A DNA stretch of 64,000 nt, taken from NCBI RefSeq assembly GCF_025377685.1, contig NZ_JACEHK010000002.1:434001-498000 (forward strand), written 5' to 3'. The notes beneath the pieces were generated by a model. That model was not told the origin of the DNA. It did no database searches and was given only the letters and a program-made list of their open reading frames with translations. Positions within the stretch are counted from its first letter, which is position 1. Every line of letters starts with the position of its first letter. Source of the stretch: Anaerobacillus sp. CMMVII (GTDB lineage: Bacteria; Bacillota; Bacilli; Bacillales; Anaerobacillaceae). The position numbers and the translations under genes were made by a program. Below, piece by piece: positions 19,570-28,250 of this stretch.

Positions 19570-20517
19570 ATGAAATTAATTACAGAAGCATTTGAAGGAG
19601 ATCGGCTCATAGGCTTTTTTCTCATTAAAGATTTACAGCAAAAGGTAGCTACAAACGGTAGTGAATATTTTGATTTTGTTCTTGGAGATCGTTCCGGAAC
19701 AATTACAGCTAAACTGTGGGACATAACAGAAGAACAAAAAGGGTCATTTACAGTAAAAAAAATAGTGAAAGTCGATGGGTTAGTAACTTTATTTCGTAAC
19801 CAAAAACAGTTGCAAATACAAAGAATTCGTTTATCGCTGCCAGAAGATGACATTGATATACAAACTCTTGTGCAAAAATCCGAAATTCCAAGAGAAGAAC
19901 TTTGGCAGGAATTAAGAATGGTGATTGAAGAAATTCAATCGCCAACGTTAAGTAAGCTAGTCAAAACAATTTTGCTGTCAAAGGAAACTAGAGATGCACT
20001 AACCACAATACCCGCAGGAGTGAAGATGCATCATTCTTATTATGCAGGGTTATTGGAGCACATTGTCACACTTCTGCATAGCGCTACTCAGTTATTTCCA
20101 ATATACCCACAACTAAATAAAGATATAGTCATTACTACTTGCCTCTTGCATGATATAGGCAAAACAAAGGAACTATCCGACCCTATTGCACCTGAATATA
20201 CGACAGAAGGAGAATTGGTAGGGCATATAGTATTAGGGATTGAGTTAATTAACGATGCTGCAAGAGAAGCTGGGATTTCGTCTCGAGACGAAGAACTTCT
20301 CTTAGTAAAGCATTGTATTTTAAGCCATCACGGTGACGTAGATTTAGGTTATGGGAGTGCAGTTTCAGGGAAAGTTCCTGAGGCTATCTTTTTTCATTAT
20401 CTAGATCAAATTGATGCAAAATTAAATTCGATGAAGCAGTTATTTAAGGGAGAAAACGAAGAATGGGTTTATTCTCCTATGTTAAGGAGAAAAATTCGAA
20501 ATCTGAATAAAGGGTGA
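19570..20517 (+). CDS. YhaM-like 3'-5' exoribonuclease (OB + HD domains)
   Basis: A 315 aa protein with an N-terminal OB-fold (residues about 15-95, with FVLGDRSGTITAKLWDIT) and a C-terminal HD phosphohydrolase domain: metal ligands in HHSYYAGLLEHIV, CLLHDIGKTKEL and HCILSHHG. This is the layout of YhaM, a 3'-5' exonuclease on RNA and single-stranded DNA. Because the B. subtilis yhaM lies elsewhere, this may be a second copy. The ATG at 19570 uses GGAGTGAT as SD, over GTG 19561. The next gene's SD overlaps its stop, so the two form an operon. Confidence 0.8.
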   Translation: MKLITEAFEGDRLIGFFLIKDLQQKVATNGSEYFDFVLGDRSGTITAKLWDITEEQKGSFTVKKIVKVDGLVTLFRNQKQLQIQRIRLSLPEDDIDIQTLVQKSEIPREELWQELRMVIEEIQSPTLSKLVKTILLSKETRDALTTIPAGVKMHHSYYAGLLEHIVTLLHSATQLFPIYPQLNKDIVITTCLLHDIGKTKELSDPIAPEYTTEGELVGHIVLGIELINDAAREAGISSRDEELLLVKHCILSHHGDVDLGYGSAVSGKVPEAIFFHYLDQIDAKLNSMKQLFKGENEEWVYSPMLRRKIRNLNKG

Positions 20518-20522
20518 TTGAT

Positions 20523-21356
20523 ATGGTATTGACCATTCGAGAAAAAGCAGTTTTGGAATCGATTGAAAACTGGGAACAGTCCTACTTTGTAGAAGTAGAT
20601 CAAAACAGCTATTACACACTTGAAACGAATTTAAATGAAGCGATTGAAAATTGGCGGCCAGATCTCCAAAAAAAGTTGTTAAAAACCATCGATAGCATCA
20701 TTTTTCATACCCATGCGATTGCTCAAAACAGTAGGTATGATAAGGAGACGACAGCTAAAGTCTTAGACTTTGGTAGAGTGTTTAATGAAAATATAAACGA
20801 AGTTTCAGATATGAGGTGCTTAACAATTGATCAACTCCGTTTTATCACAAACCAACACTTGGCTAAACAAAGGCTCGTCTCCTTAATGCAAGGTGGGTTT
20901 GCTGGCTTAGGCGGTTTCTTTACAGTCGCATTAGACTTACCCATGATGTTAATCATCAATTTACGATCAATCCAATTAACTGCTATGACATATGGATATG
21001 ATTTAAATAAACCATTTGAATTAATGTTAGCATTGAAAGTGTTTCACGTCGCTACCTTACCAAGGACATTGCAAAAAGAGGGATGGGAGCACTTATTAGT
21101 TGAGCTCAATCATATCGAAGATGAGTGGCTGTTATTTGATGACCCAAATAGTCAAAATACAACTGTTTGGCTTCAACAACCGATCAAGCAAATCGGTAAG
21201 GGAATGGTTTTATTTCTCCTCCGTAAAAAACTAATCCAGGGAGTCCCACTATTAGGGATAACGGTAGGTGCCTCTGCAAATTATTTTTTAGCAAAACAGG
21301 TTTCTGAAATCGCTCATTACTTTTATCAAAAACGCTTTTTGTTAGAGAATAAATAA
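20523..21356 (+). CDS. EcsC-family protein
   Basis: A 277 aa protein. The GGFAGLGGFFTVALDLPMML stretch and the C-terminal GVPLLGITVGASANYFLAKQ are characteristic of the EcsC family, which was named for a protein encoded with the Ecs ABC transporter. Its biochemical role is unknown. It may associate with membranes through the glycine-rich helices. The ATG at 20523 is preferred because AAGGGTGAT, overlapping the stop of the previous gene, is its SD. Confidence 0.75.
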   Translation: MVLTIREKAVLESIENWEQSYFVEVDQNSYYTLETNLNEAIENWRPDLQKKLLKTIDSIIFHTHAIAQNSRYDKETTAKVLDFGRVFNENINEVSDMRCLTIDQLRFITNQHLAKQRLVSLMQGGFAGLGGFFTVALDLPMMLIINLRSIQLTAMTYGYDLNKPFELMLALKVFHVATLPRTLQKEGWEHLLVELNHIEDEWLLFDDPNSQNTTVWLQQPIKQIGKGMVLFLLRKKLIQGVPLLGITVGASANYFLAKQVSEIAHYFYQKRFLLENK

Positions 21357-21435
21357 TTTTTAAAATTCCCAGCATATTTCTTCAATACAAAATCAAGTTG
21401 TTGTAGAATGAAGATACATAATGGGGGTGTACACG

Positions 21436-21747
21436 TTGTATCGTTTTGAATATGACCAGCGTCTAGGGATTGCTTTACCAGACTTAACGAAGGATTGGAA
21501 TTGTCTTGATAAAGCAACACAAGAAGAAATATTAGTTCAGTGGGAACAAATAAGAGGAGATATTCCTGACCGAGTAAAAGAACTTGAGAACCAAATAAAT
21601 GCAAAACAAGCAGCACTTTTTAATGAAGAGAACTTTAAAAGGTCTTGTGAAATTAATACCGAAATTTCCGAACTAGCTTCAACAATTAATGATTTGTGGC
21701 TTTGGTTTAGGTCCCAAGGTGAAATTACAGGGAAAAGCCACCACTAA
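21436..21747 (+). CDS. hypothetical protein, coiled-coil
   Basis: 103 aa, not recognised. It is rich in Glu, Gln and Asn, with a likely helical pair (residues about 30-90) containing RVKELENQINAKQAALFNEE and a tryptophan-rich end NDLWLWFRSQGE. The TTG at 21436 is preferred because GGGGGTG at 21423-21429 then lies at SD distance; the in-frame ATG at 21421 overlaps that SD. Its short size and the repeat after it suggest a stand-alone gene. Confidence 0.6.
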   Translation: MYRFEYDQRLGIALPDLTKDWNCLDKATQEEILVQWEQIRGDIPDRVKELENQINAKQAALFNEENFKRSCEINTEISELASTINDLWLWFRSQGEITGKSHH

Positions 21748-21750
21748 TAG

Positions 21751-21841
21751 ATTAGAGTGAAGAGTGTAAAGTGAAGAGTTTTTTTGAGATATTGCTTCGG
21801 AGTATTACTCTCATAACTCTAGACTCTAAACTTTAAACTAA
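21751..21841 (+). repeat. TAGAGT palindromic repeat, family 2, copy 1
   Basis: The left arm has AGAGTGAAGAGTGTAAAGTG, the centre TTGCTTCGGAGTA, the right arm AACTCTAGACTCTAAACTTT. The arms are heptad-periodic and mutually complementary, so the transcript can fold into one long hairpin. It starts 3 bases after the hypothetical gene's stop. Confidence 0.65.
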
Positions 21842-21849
21842 CATAGAAG

Positions 21850-21899
21850 CTCCTTCATTTGCTCATTCTAAGATTAAGAAGACAATGAAGGAGTTTTTT
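21850..21899 (+). promoter_or_regulatory. hairpin containing the SD of the alpha/beta hydrolase gene
   Basis: CTCCTTCATT (21850-21859) is perfectly complementary to AATGAAGGAG (21884-21893), which holds the SD of the next gene, and T6 follows. It could be a terminator for upstream transcription, an SD-hiding element, or both. Confidence 0.5.
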
Positions 21900-22733
21900 A
21901 TGGGCTATATTAATATTGAAGGATCGGATATCTATTATGAAGATAGCTTGTATGGTGAAGAAATCCTTGTTTGTATTCATGGATTTATCAGTTCATCCAT
22001 CTGTTGGCACCCATTGGTTGAGCACTTGTCGAAACAATTTCGAGTTGTAGCAGTTGATTTACCTGGCTTTGGTCAAACTGTTGCTAGTAGAGATTATGAA
22101 TTTACGTTATCTAACTATGGAAAAACAATCAATCGTTTTGTCCAGGAACTAGGTTTTCGCAAAGTTCATATCGTTGGCCATTCCCTCGGTGGACAAATTG
22201 CTTTGCAAGCTGTAAAGCAAAAACCTGAGCTCTATCAGAAGCTATTTTTAATTGCAGCTTCAGCAGTAAGAAAGCGCCCACCGTGGTTAGCTAGGCTTTT
22301 TTGTTATTTTCCTTATGTAGACGAGGTCGCTTACCGTTTTTTCTTTCAGGACGAATTCGTGAATATTGGTATTTCAAAAGTTTTAGCAGGTGGTGTGGGC
22401 CTAGAACAGGAAATATTACGTCCATATATTGATATCTGTAAGCGAAAAGAGGTTGTGCAGGCAGTTTTAAAGCTTGGGAAAATGAGAGAAGATGACATGA
22501 GCAAACAAGATTTAAATGATATCTTTCAACCAGCATACTTACTATGGGGCAGAGAGGATCAAGTTGTAATCCTAGAGGAGGGGGAGTTTTTACATAAACA
22601 TTTAAAAAACTCAACTTTAGCTATTATTGAACATTGTGGTCACCTTCCGATGGAAGAATATCCAACAACGGTGTTACACCATCTTTATTCATTTCTTTGC
22701 CCCAATTTCAATAATATACAAGAAAATAACTAA
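21900..22733 (+). CDS. alpha/beta-fold hydrolase
   Basis: A 277 aa hydrolase with a complete catalytic triad: nucleophile in GHSLGGQIAL, acid in LLWGREDQVV, and histidine in EHCGHLPMEEYP. The oxyanion region is CIHGFISSSICW. No signal peptide. The substrate cannot be predicted; family members include esterases, haloperoxidases and MenH-like enzymes. The ATG at 21900 is chosen because AAGGAG at 21888-21893 is its SD, and that SD lies in a 10-bp stem. Confidence 0.82.
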   Translation: MGYINIEGSDIYYEDSLYGEEILVCIHGFISSSICWHPLVEHLSKQFRVVAVDLPGFGQTVASRDYEFTLSNYGKTINRFVQELGFRKVHIVGHSLGGQIALQAVKQKPELYQKLFLIAASAVRKRPPWLARLFCYFPYVDEVAYRFFFQDEFVNIGISKVLAGGVGLEQEILRPYIDICKRKEVVQAVLKLGKMREDDMSKQDLNDIFQPAYLLWGREDQVVILEEGEFLHKHLKNSTLAIIEHCGHLPMEEYPTTVLHHLYSFLCPNFNNIQENN

Positions 22734-22868
22734 TAAATATTTATACTTTTTAATAATTATGTATTGCAAATTCAAAAAAAAGTTGTTAAAGTAATGATTA
22801 ACAACAAAATTATATTTCAAGGTGAGAGTAGAGCGCTTATATAAAGCCTCTTTTCTTTTGAAAATAAG

Positions 22869-22904
22869 TGTATAAATATTATAAAACAAGTATTAATATT
22901 CATG
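22869..22904 (+). promoter_or_regulatory. tandem ARG-box-like sites before argG
   Basis: TGTATAAATATTAT (22869-22882) and, on the other strand, CATGAATATTAATA (22891-22904) resemble the ArgR/AhrC box TGAATwwwwATTCA. They are about two helical turns apart and just before the argG SD. ArgR/AhrC control of argGH is inferred. Confidence 0.45.
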
Positions 22905-22920
22905 TATGGAGGAATGGGAA

Positions 22921-24129
22921 ATGAGTAAAAAGAAAGTTGTATTAGCATATTCTGGTGGTTTAGATACATCAGTGGCTATTAAATGGTTAGGAGATCAAGG
23001 TTATGATGTAATTGCTGTTTGTTTAGATGTCGGTGAAGGAAAAGACCTTCAGTTTGTAAAAGAAAAAGCATTAACAGTGGGGGCAATTCAATCTTATACT
23101 GTTGATGCTACAAAAGAGTATGCAGAGGAGTTCGTATTAACAGCCTTACAAAGTCATGCAATGTACGAAGGAAAATATCCGCTCGTATCTGCGCTTTCTC
23201 GCCCGCTTATTTCAAAGAAACTAGTAGAAATTGCTAACCAGGTTGGCGCTGACGCAGTCGCACATGGTTGTACGGGGAAAGGTAATGACCAAGTACGTTT
23301 TGAAGTTTCGATTCAAGCCTTAAATCCCAACCTTGAAGTGCTAGCACCTGTTCGTGAGTGGGGTTGGAGCCGTGATGAGGAAATTGAGTATGCAAAAACT
23401 CATAATATTCCAATACCGGTGAACTTAGATAACCCTTATTCTGTTGACCAAAATTTATGGGGAAGAAGCTGTGAATGTGGAGTTCTAGAAGATCCTTGGG
23501 CAACACCTCCTGAAGGAGCTTATGAACTAACGGTAGCTTTAGAGCATACTCCGAATGAGCCAGAGTACGTTGAAATTGGGTTTCAGCAGGGGATTCCTAA
23601 AACGTTAAACGGCAAAGTGTTTAATCTTGATTCCCTAATTTTAGAGCTTAACAGTATTGCGGGGAAGCATGGGGTTGGACGAATTGACCATGTTGAAAAT
23701 AGATTGGTAGGTATTAAATCTCGTGAAGTTTATGAGTGTCCAGGAGCAATGACTCTTCTAAAAGCACATAAAGAATTAGAAGACTTGACGCTTACAAAAG
23801 AGGTTGCTCACTATAAACCAGTCATTGAAAAGAAAATTACTGAAATGATTTATGATGGTTTATGGTTCTCTCCATTGATGCCTGCTTTGCAAGCGTTTTT
23901 GAAGGAAACGCAAAAAACAGTAACAGGTACGGTACGTGTAAAGCTATTCAAAGGTCATGCTATTGTTGAAGGACGTAAGTCAGAGTTTTCATTATACGAC
24001 GAAAAGCTTGCAACATACTCAACAGAAGATGAGTTTGACCACAGTGCAGCTGTTGGATTTATTAAGCTGTGGGGCTTGCCAACAAAAGTTCATAGCATGG
24101 TGGCAAAGAAGGGAGTAAATCAACTGTGA
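22921..24129 (+). CDS. argG: argininosuccinate synthase
   Basis: Joins citrulline and aspartate using ATP in arginine synthesis. 402 aa, full length. [15 protein letters not shown] is the PP-loop; [14 protein letters not shown] and [14 protein letters not shown] are family motifs. The ATG at 22921 follows GGAGG at 22908. The stop overlaps the argH start (GTGA), so translation is coupled. Two ARG-like boxes and a dyad GTTGTTAA..TTAACAAC lie upstream. Confidence 0.97.
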   Translation: MSKKKVVLAYSGGLDTSVAIKWLGDQGYDVIAVCLDVGEGKDLQFVKEKALTVGAIQSYTVDATKEYAEEFVLTALQSHAMYEGKYPLVSALSRPLISKKLVEIANQVGADAVAHGCTGKGNDQVRFEVSIQALNPNLEVLAPVREWGWSRDEEIEYAKTHNIPIPVNLDNPYSVDQNLWGRSCECGVLEDPWATPPEGAYELTVALEHTPNEPEYVEIGFQQGIPKTLNGKVFNLDSLILELNSIAGKHGVGRIDHVENRLVGIKSREVYECPGAMTLLKAHKELEDLTLTKEVAHYKPVIEKKITEMIYDGLWFSPLMPALQAFLKETQKTVTGTVRVKLFKGHAIVEGRKSEFSLYDEKLATYSTEDEFDHSAAVGFIKLWGLPTKVHSMVAKKGVNQL

Positions 24130-25507
24130 CAGCTAAGCTTTGGGGTGGAAGGTTTACAAAAAAAGCAGCAAGCTGGGTGGATGCCTTTGGGGCATCCATT
24201 GGCTTTGATAAAGAATTGGTGAAAGAAGATATTCAGGGGAGCATTGCCCATGTTAAGATGTTGGGTAAATGTGGGATTGTCCCTGAGGCAGAAGTCGAGA
24301 AAATTCTTGCGGGTTTAGAGGTTATTCAAGAAAAAGCTAAAAAAGGTCAACTTGAATATAGTGTGGAAAATGAGGATATCCATTTAAACATTGAGAAGTT
24401 TTTAATCGATGAAATTGGTGAGGTCGGTGGTAAGCTCCATACAGGTAGAAGCCGTAATGACCAAGTCGCAACCGATATGCATCTTTATTTACGTACGCAA
24501 GTAACGGAAATTATGGAATCAGTTAAGCATCTTCAAGAAGCTATCCTCGATCAAGCAAAATTTCATGTTGAAACCATCATTCCAGGCTATACTCATTTGC
24601 AAAGAGCTCAACCAGTTTCATTTGCCCACCATTTAATGACCTATTTTTGGATGTTGGAGCGTGATTATGAGCGATATCAGGATAGCATGAAACGGATTAA
24701 TATCTCTCCGTTAGGAGCAGGAGCATTGGCTGGAACAACATTCCCGATTGATCGTGAGTATTCAGCAGAGCTCTTAGGCTTTGAGTCTATCTATGAAAAT
24801 AGTATGGACGCCGTAAGTGATCGCGACTTTATTGTTGAGTTCTTAAGCAACTCCTCAATGGTAATGATGCATCTGTCGCGTTTTGTGAAGAGTTAATTTT
24901 ATGGTCGAGCCAAGAATTCCAATTTATCGAAATGGACGATACGTTTGCAACTGGTAGTAGTATAATGCCACAAAAGAAAAATCCAGATATGGCAGAGTTA
25001 ATTCGTGGTAAAACGGGGCGAGTATACGGAAATCTTTTTTCCTTGTTAACCGTTTTAAAAGGTTTACCGTTAGCCTATAACAAAGATATGCAAGAAGATA
25101 AAGAAGGTATGTTTGATACAGTTCATACAGTTAAAGGTAGCTTGCAAATTTTTGCTGGAATGATTGAAACAATGAAAGTATTAGGTGCGAATATGGAGAA
25201 AGCAACGAATGAGGATTTTTCCAATGCTACTGAGCTAGCAGATTACTTAGCTACTAAGGGGATGCCATTTCGAGCAGCTCATGAGGTTGTCGGTAAACTT
25301 GTTCTTTATTGCATTCAAAACAAAAAATACCTATTAAACTTAACAATTGATGAATTTAAAGAAGCTAGTCCTTTATTTGAAGACGATATCTTTCACGTGC
25401 TCGAACCCAAAACGGTTGTTGCCAGACGTAATAGTGCAGGTGGAACAGGCTTTGATCAAGTGAGACTAGCGATTAAAAAAGCTGAATTTGTAATATCTAA
25501 CAAATAA
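24126..25507 (+). CDS. argH: argininosuccinate lyase, frameshifted in this sequence
   Basis: Splits argininosuccinate into arginine and fumarate. The frame starts at GTG 24126, overlapping the argG stop. It breaks after MVMMHLSRF: the base sequence reads CGTTTTGTGAAGAG where CGTTTTTGTGAAGAG would restore R-F-C-E-E-L-I-L-W and the second part. So one T is missing from the run at 24881-24884. The rest is intact, including the signature [12 protein letters not shown] in the second frame and [13 protein letters not shown] in the first. Restored length is about 460 aa, normal for ArgH. The break is probably a sequencing error. Confidence 0.93.
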
Positions 25508-25508
25508 T

Positions 25509-25631
25509 AGTTCCTTTCGTAAACGTTGCTTTTGGGGCCGTCTTTTGAGAATGAGAGAGCCGTTGAGACGAATGAATTTGTCTCAACGGCTCATTTTTTC
25601 TCAAATGCTTCATGCAAAGCGTGATAATTAA
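25509..25631 (+). repeat. truncated family 1 element serving as argH terminator
   Basis: TTCGTAAACGTTGCTTTTGG, GTCTTTTGAGAAT, an inner hairpin, CTCAAATGCTTCATGCAAAGCGTG: the same order as the first two thirds of the copy at 26526. The right end is absent. Confidence 0.5.
25557..25598. terminator. bidirectional terminator between argH and uspA
   Basis: GAGCCGTTGAGAC pairs perfectly with GTCTCAACGGCTC around a 10-base loop and is followed by AT6. It lies inside the truncated repeat and between converging genes. Confidence 0.8.
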
Positions 25632-26062
25632 TTTCGTACAATTAACACATCGCATTTCGCAGTTCGTGCAATATATTCTGACACGCTACCAATAAGGAGT
25701 CGTTCAACTGCATTTAGCCCCGTTGCCCCTGTAATAATCAAATCCACTTCGTATTTCTTAGCTATATCTTTAGACACTTTTACTTTTGGTGATCCAAAAT
25801 CTAATACACATACAGCTGCAACCCCGGCTTTTTCCACCTCTTGTTTATACTCAGATAGCATGTCCTTTGCGTATTCTTCTGCTCTAGTCACAATAGCGCG
25901 GTCATATTGTTCAACTGTTGCAAATGTTCTAGTATCAACAACATGTGTAATAATAATTTTTGCCTGCTCTTTTTTAGCAACATCAATAGCTTTTAATAAT
26001 GCTTTTTTTGCTTCATTTGATCCGTCAACAGCAACTAAAATATTCGAGTAGTTTTTTTCCAT
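25628..26062 (-). CDS. universal stress protein (UspA family)
   Basis: A 144 aa cytosolic protein of the Usp fold. It has ILVAVDGSNEAKKAL at the start and the ATP-binding GATGLNAVERLLIGSVSEYI near the end, so it is of the nucleotide-binding type. Role in stress survival is a family property; the trigger is unknown. The ATG at 26062 is chosen because AGGGGTGG precedes it at normal spacing; the upstream GTG at 26071 overlaps that SD. Confidence 0.9.
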   Translation of the reverse strand: MEKNYSNILVAVDGSNEAKKALLKAIDVAKKEQAKIIITHVVDTRTFATVEQYDRAIVTRAEEYAKDMLSEYKQEVEKAGVAAVCVLDFGSPKVKVSKDIAKKYEVDLIITGATGLNAVERLLIGSVSEYIARTAKCDVLIVRN

Positions 26063-26201
26063 ATTTTCCACCCCTAATATTATAAAATGTAAATCTTTAC
26101 AATTTAATTATACCATGAACAAACTCCTAGTTTTTGGTGAAACTGTCATAAATGGTGAATGATTGATGAATAATATTAAAGAGGAAAAGGGGGTGTGGTG
26201 A

Positions 26202-26342
26202 ATGAAGGACTCGAAGTTTCAAAGCACAATTTTTGATGAGGAAGGAGATGCGATCGTCAGGCAACAATTGTTAGATTCTTATTACGAAGGTACGGCAGAT
26301 ACAAAAAAGCGAGATGACATTGATCAGCAAGAGAACCAATAA
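26202..26342 (+). CDS. small hypothetical protein (46 aa)
   Basis: An ATG with AGGGGGTG upstream opens a 46-residue acidic frame (MKDSKFQSTIFDEEG .. LLDSYYEGTADTKKRDDID), followed directly by a terminator. The SYYEGTAD segment is reminiscent of the short YozQ/DUF4025 proteins, but I am not sure of that link. SD, length and terminator support a real gene. Confidence 0.6.
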   Translation: MKDSKFQSTIFDEEGDAIVRQQLLDSYYEGTADTKKRDDIDQQENQ

Positions 26343-26352
26343 AACTGGAAGT

Positions 26353-26381
26353 ACCTTGGTATAGTTTTTTACCAAGGTTTT
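26353..26381 (+). terminator. terminator after the 46-aa gene
   Basis: ACCTTGGTA pairs with TACCAAGGT around an 8-base loop and is followed by T5. Confidence 0.75.
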
Positions 26382-26525
26382 TATTTTACATAACCAAAAT
26401 TCTGAAGCATTCTTTTTTACTTTACTATTACATAACACTATAATAATGGGGAAAACAAAGTGACATATTTGTGCAATGTAACCGTAAGTGTTAATTATAA
26501 TTTTTTAATGGATTGATTTTTTTAA

Positions 26526-26712
26526 AAGGCTGTTTTCGTAAACTTTGTTGCTTTAAGGTCGTCTTTTGAGAATAAATCAGCTTTTTGGGACAAATTTATT
26601 TGGCCCAATGGCTTATTTATTCTCAAAAGCTTCACGCAAAGCGTGAAGAACCAAGTATTCGCTTGGTTACGACCTAAAGTTAATAGCAACAATCTTTTAG
26701 AAAAAAGCGTTT
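26526..26712 (+). repeat. MITE-like element, family 1, copy D
   Basis: Left end AAGGCTGTTTTCGTAAAC TTTGTTGCT, right end AGCAACAATCTTTTAGAAAA AAGCG. The interior has two hairpins: AGCTTTTTGGGACAAAT paired with a GGCCCAATGGCTT side, and GCTTCACGC/GCGTGAAG followed by AACCAAG/CTTGGTT. Its sister copy at 47426 is inverted and has the same interior. Confidence 0.75.
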
Positions 26713-26874
26713 AAAAACAATGGTGCGCTTTTGAACTACCAAGTCATTACTTTGCTCAGGTTCAAAAGCTAGATTGTCACAGAATGCAAAGCTAATAAAA
26801 TTAAGCAACTGCAAAAAATACATCATCGCCGTAAAACGACTTGTACGTTTAAATATAGGGAGGGGGAGAAAATA

Positions 26875-27633
26875 ATGCGACATGCTCTGATCACAGCTGG
26901 AACGAAGGGTTTAGGAAAAAAAGTAACGGAAACATTACTCGAAGATGGCTATAGGGTGTCTATTAGTTACCGTAGTGACGAGGAAGCACTAGAACGGTTG
27001 GCCCTGGAATGGGAGAGGTTTCAAGGGCGTTTTCAGTTTATTCGAGCTGATGTCACAAATAAAAATGACTTGTCTCTGCTGGTTGACCATGCTGTAAGCT
27101 CCTTCGGAAATATTCATATTCTAATAAATAATGCAGGACCTTATGTATTTGAAAGAAAGAAGCTTATAGAGTATAACGAGGATGAATGGTACGAAATGCT
27201 AGAAGGTAATTTAAGTAGTGTTTTTCATTTGTTGAAAAAAATAATTCCAATGATGCAAAAGGAAAAATTTGGACGAATTATTTCTTATGGTTTTCAAGGT
27301 GCAGAAGGCACACCAGGTTGGCTATACCGCTCTGCTTTTGCAGCAGCAAAGGTTGGATTAGTCTCTCTCACAAAGACTCTAGCAATTGAGGAAGCTGAAA
27401 ATGGTATAACGGCTAACATAGTTTGTCCGGGGAACATTGTTGGAGAGATGAAAGAGTCTTCAATCGCCGAATCGAGGAAGCTTCCAGATGAAAATACACC
27501 TATTGGTAGATCTGGAACAGGTGAGGATATTGGTCGTGTTATTTCGTTTCTCTGTCACGAAAATTCAGATATGATAACTGGAACAGTAATTGAAGTAACA
27601 GGTGGTGTAGATGTACTGCATCGTTTCCGGTAA
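26875..27633 (+). CDS. ytkK: short-chain dehydrogenase/reductase-like protein (YtkK type)
   Basis: A 252 aa Rossmann-fold protein of the SDR family with ALITAGTKGLG (cofactor binding), NNAGP, the conserved Asn in LEGNLSSVF, and CPGNIVGEM. Compared with FabG, the catalytic Ser and Tyr positions both read Phe (ISYGFQG and SAFAAAK), while the Lys is kept. It may be a non-classical SDR or may have lost redox activity. GGGAGGGGGAG precedes the ATG. A gene of this type (ytkK) lies near ytkL in B. subtilis, which is the basis for the symbol. Substrate unknown. Confidence 0.78.
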   Translation: MRHALITAGTKGLGKKVTETLLEDGYRVSISYRSDEEALERLALEWERFQGRFQFIRADVTNKNDLSLLVDHAVSSFGNIHILINNAGPYVFERKKLIEYNEDEWYEMLEGNLSSVFHLLKKIIPMMQKEKFGRIISYGFQGAEGTPGWLYRSAFAAAKVGLVSLTKTLAIEEAENGITANIVCPGNIVGEMKESSIAESRKLPDENTPIGRSGTGEDIGRVISFLCHENSDMITGTVIEVTGGVDVLHRFR

Positions 27634-27639
27634 TAACTT

Positions 27640-27720
27640 AAGTGTAGAATGTAGAGTTATAGGCAAACCTTTAAAGCAAAATGGCCACTAACTTAAACTC
27701 TGAGGTCTACATTTTAAACT
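27640..27720 (+). repeat. TAGAGT palindromic repeat, family 2, copy 2
   Basis: AGTGTAGAATGTAGAGTTAT, a short centre, then AACTCTGAGGTCTACATTTT. It is 7 bases after the SDR stop. The arms are complementary with mismatches. Confidence 0.6.
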
Positions 27721-27768
27721 AGTATAAAACATCCAATATTTACTAATAGTAGTAATGAGGTGATATCC

Positions 27769-28149
27769 ATGAAAAGAAGGTTTCTGACGCCAATTTTACT
27801 ACTATGCTGTTTAACAATTTTTCCTGCCCAAAGTAACGCTCTAAATTTGATGGAAAGTTTCTTCTTGAAGATTACTGTTATTGAAAATGGAATTGAGCAT
27901 CAATGGGAATATACAAGTCCAGGGAAGTATGAGTATGAAAAAGGGGAAAAAGTGATAAAAACGAAAGAAGCAAAAGACGAATTACTTAAAATTGTAAAAG
28001 AAATTAATCTATCCGAAGAAGCAAAAATTGAGAAAATGGTAGAAATATTAAAACAAAATCGTTTCCCAGAAATAGAACATCTTGATATTCGTTGGATGAC
28101 TGGTGACAATAAATTGTATACGTGGGTTTGGGATCATAAAAACAGTTGA
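27769..28149 (+). CDS. hypothetical secreted protein
   Basis: A 126 aa protein with a signal peptide: MKRR, a hydrophobic run FLTPILLLCCLTIF, and a probable cut after QSNA. The mature part is charged (KYEYEKGEKVIKTKEAKDEL) and ends IRWMTGDNKLYTWVWDHKNS. No family recognised. The ATG at 27769 has GAGGTGAT as SD. Its stop codon lies at the start of a family 2 repeat, so the last residues may derive from the insertion. Confidence 0.65.
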   Translation: MKRRFLTPILLLCCLTIFPAQSNALNLMESFFLKITVIENGIEHQWEYTSPGKYEYEKGEKVIKTKEAKDELLKIVKEINLSEEAKIEKMVEILKQNRFPEIEHLDIRWMTGDNKLYTWVWDHKNS

Positions 28150-28250
28150 GAGTGTAGAGTTTTGAGTTTAGAGTTATTTGCAAGTAGTGCTTCGAAGCAT
28201 TACTTTCACTTACTCAAAACTCAAAACTCAAAACTCAAAACTTTAAACTA
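28147..28250 (+). repeat. TAGAGT palindromic repeat, family 2, copy 3
   Basis: GAGAGTGTAGAGTTTTGAGT, centre AGTGCTTCGAAGCATTACTT, then four ACTCAAA units. It spans the stop codons of both the secreted protein gene and the converging peptidase gene. Confidence 0.75.

Noticed and set aside
24126-24896. Truncated argH as a genuine short protein, with the second part as a separate gene
   Set aside because: The second frame begins in mid-domain and a single added T joins the two to a full-length ArgH.
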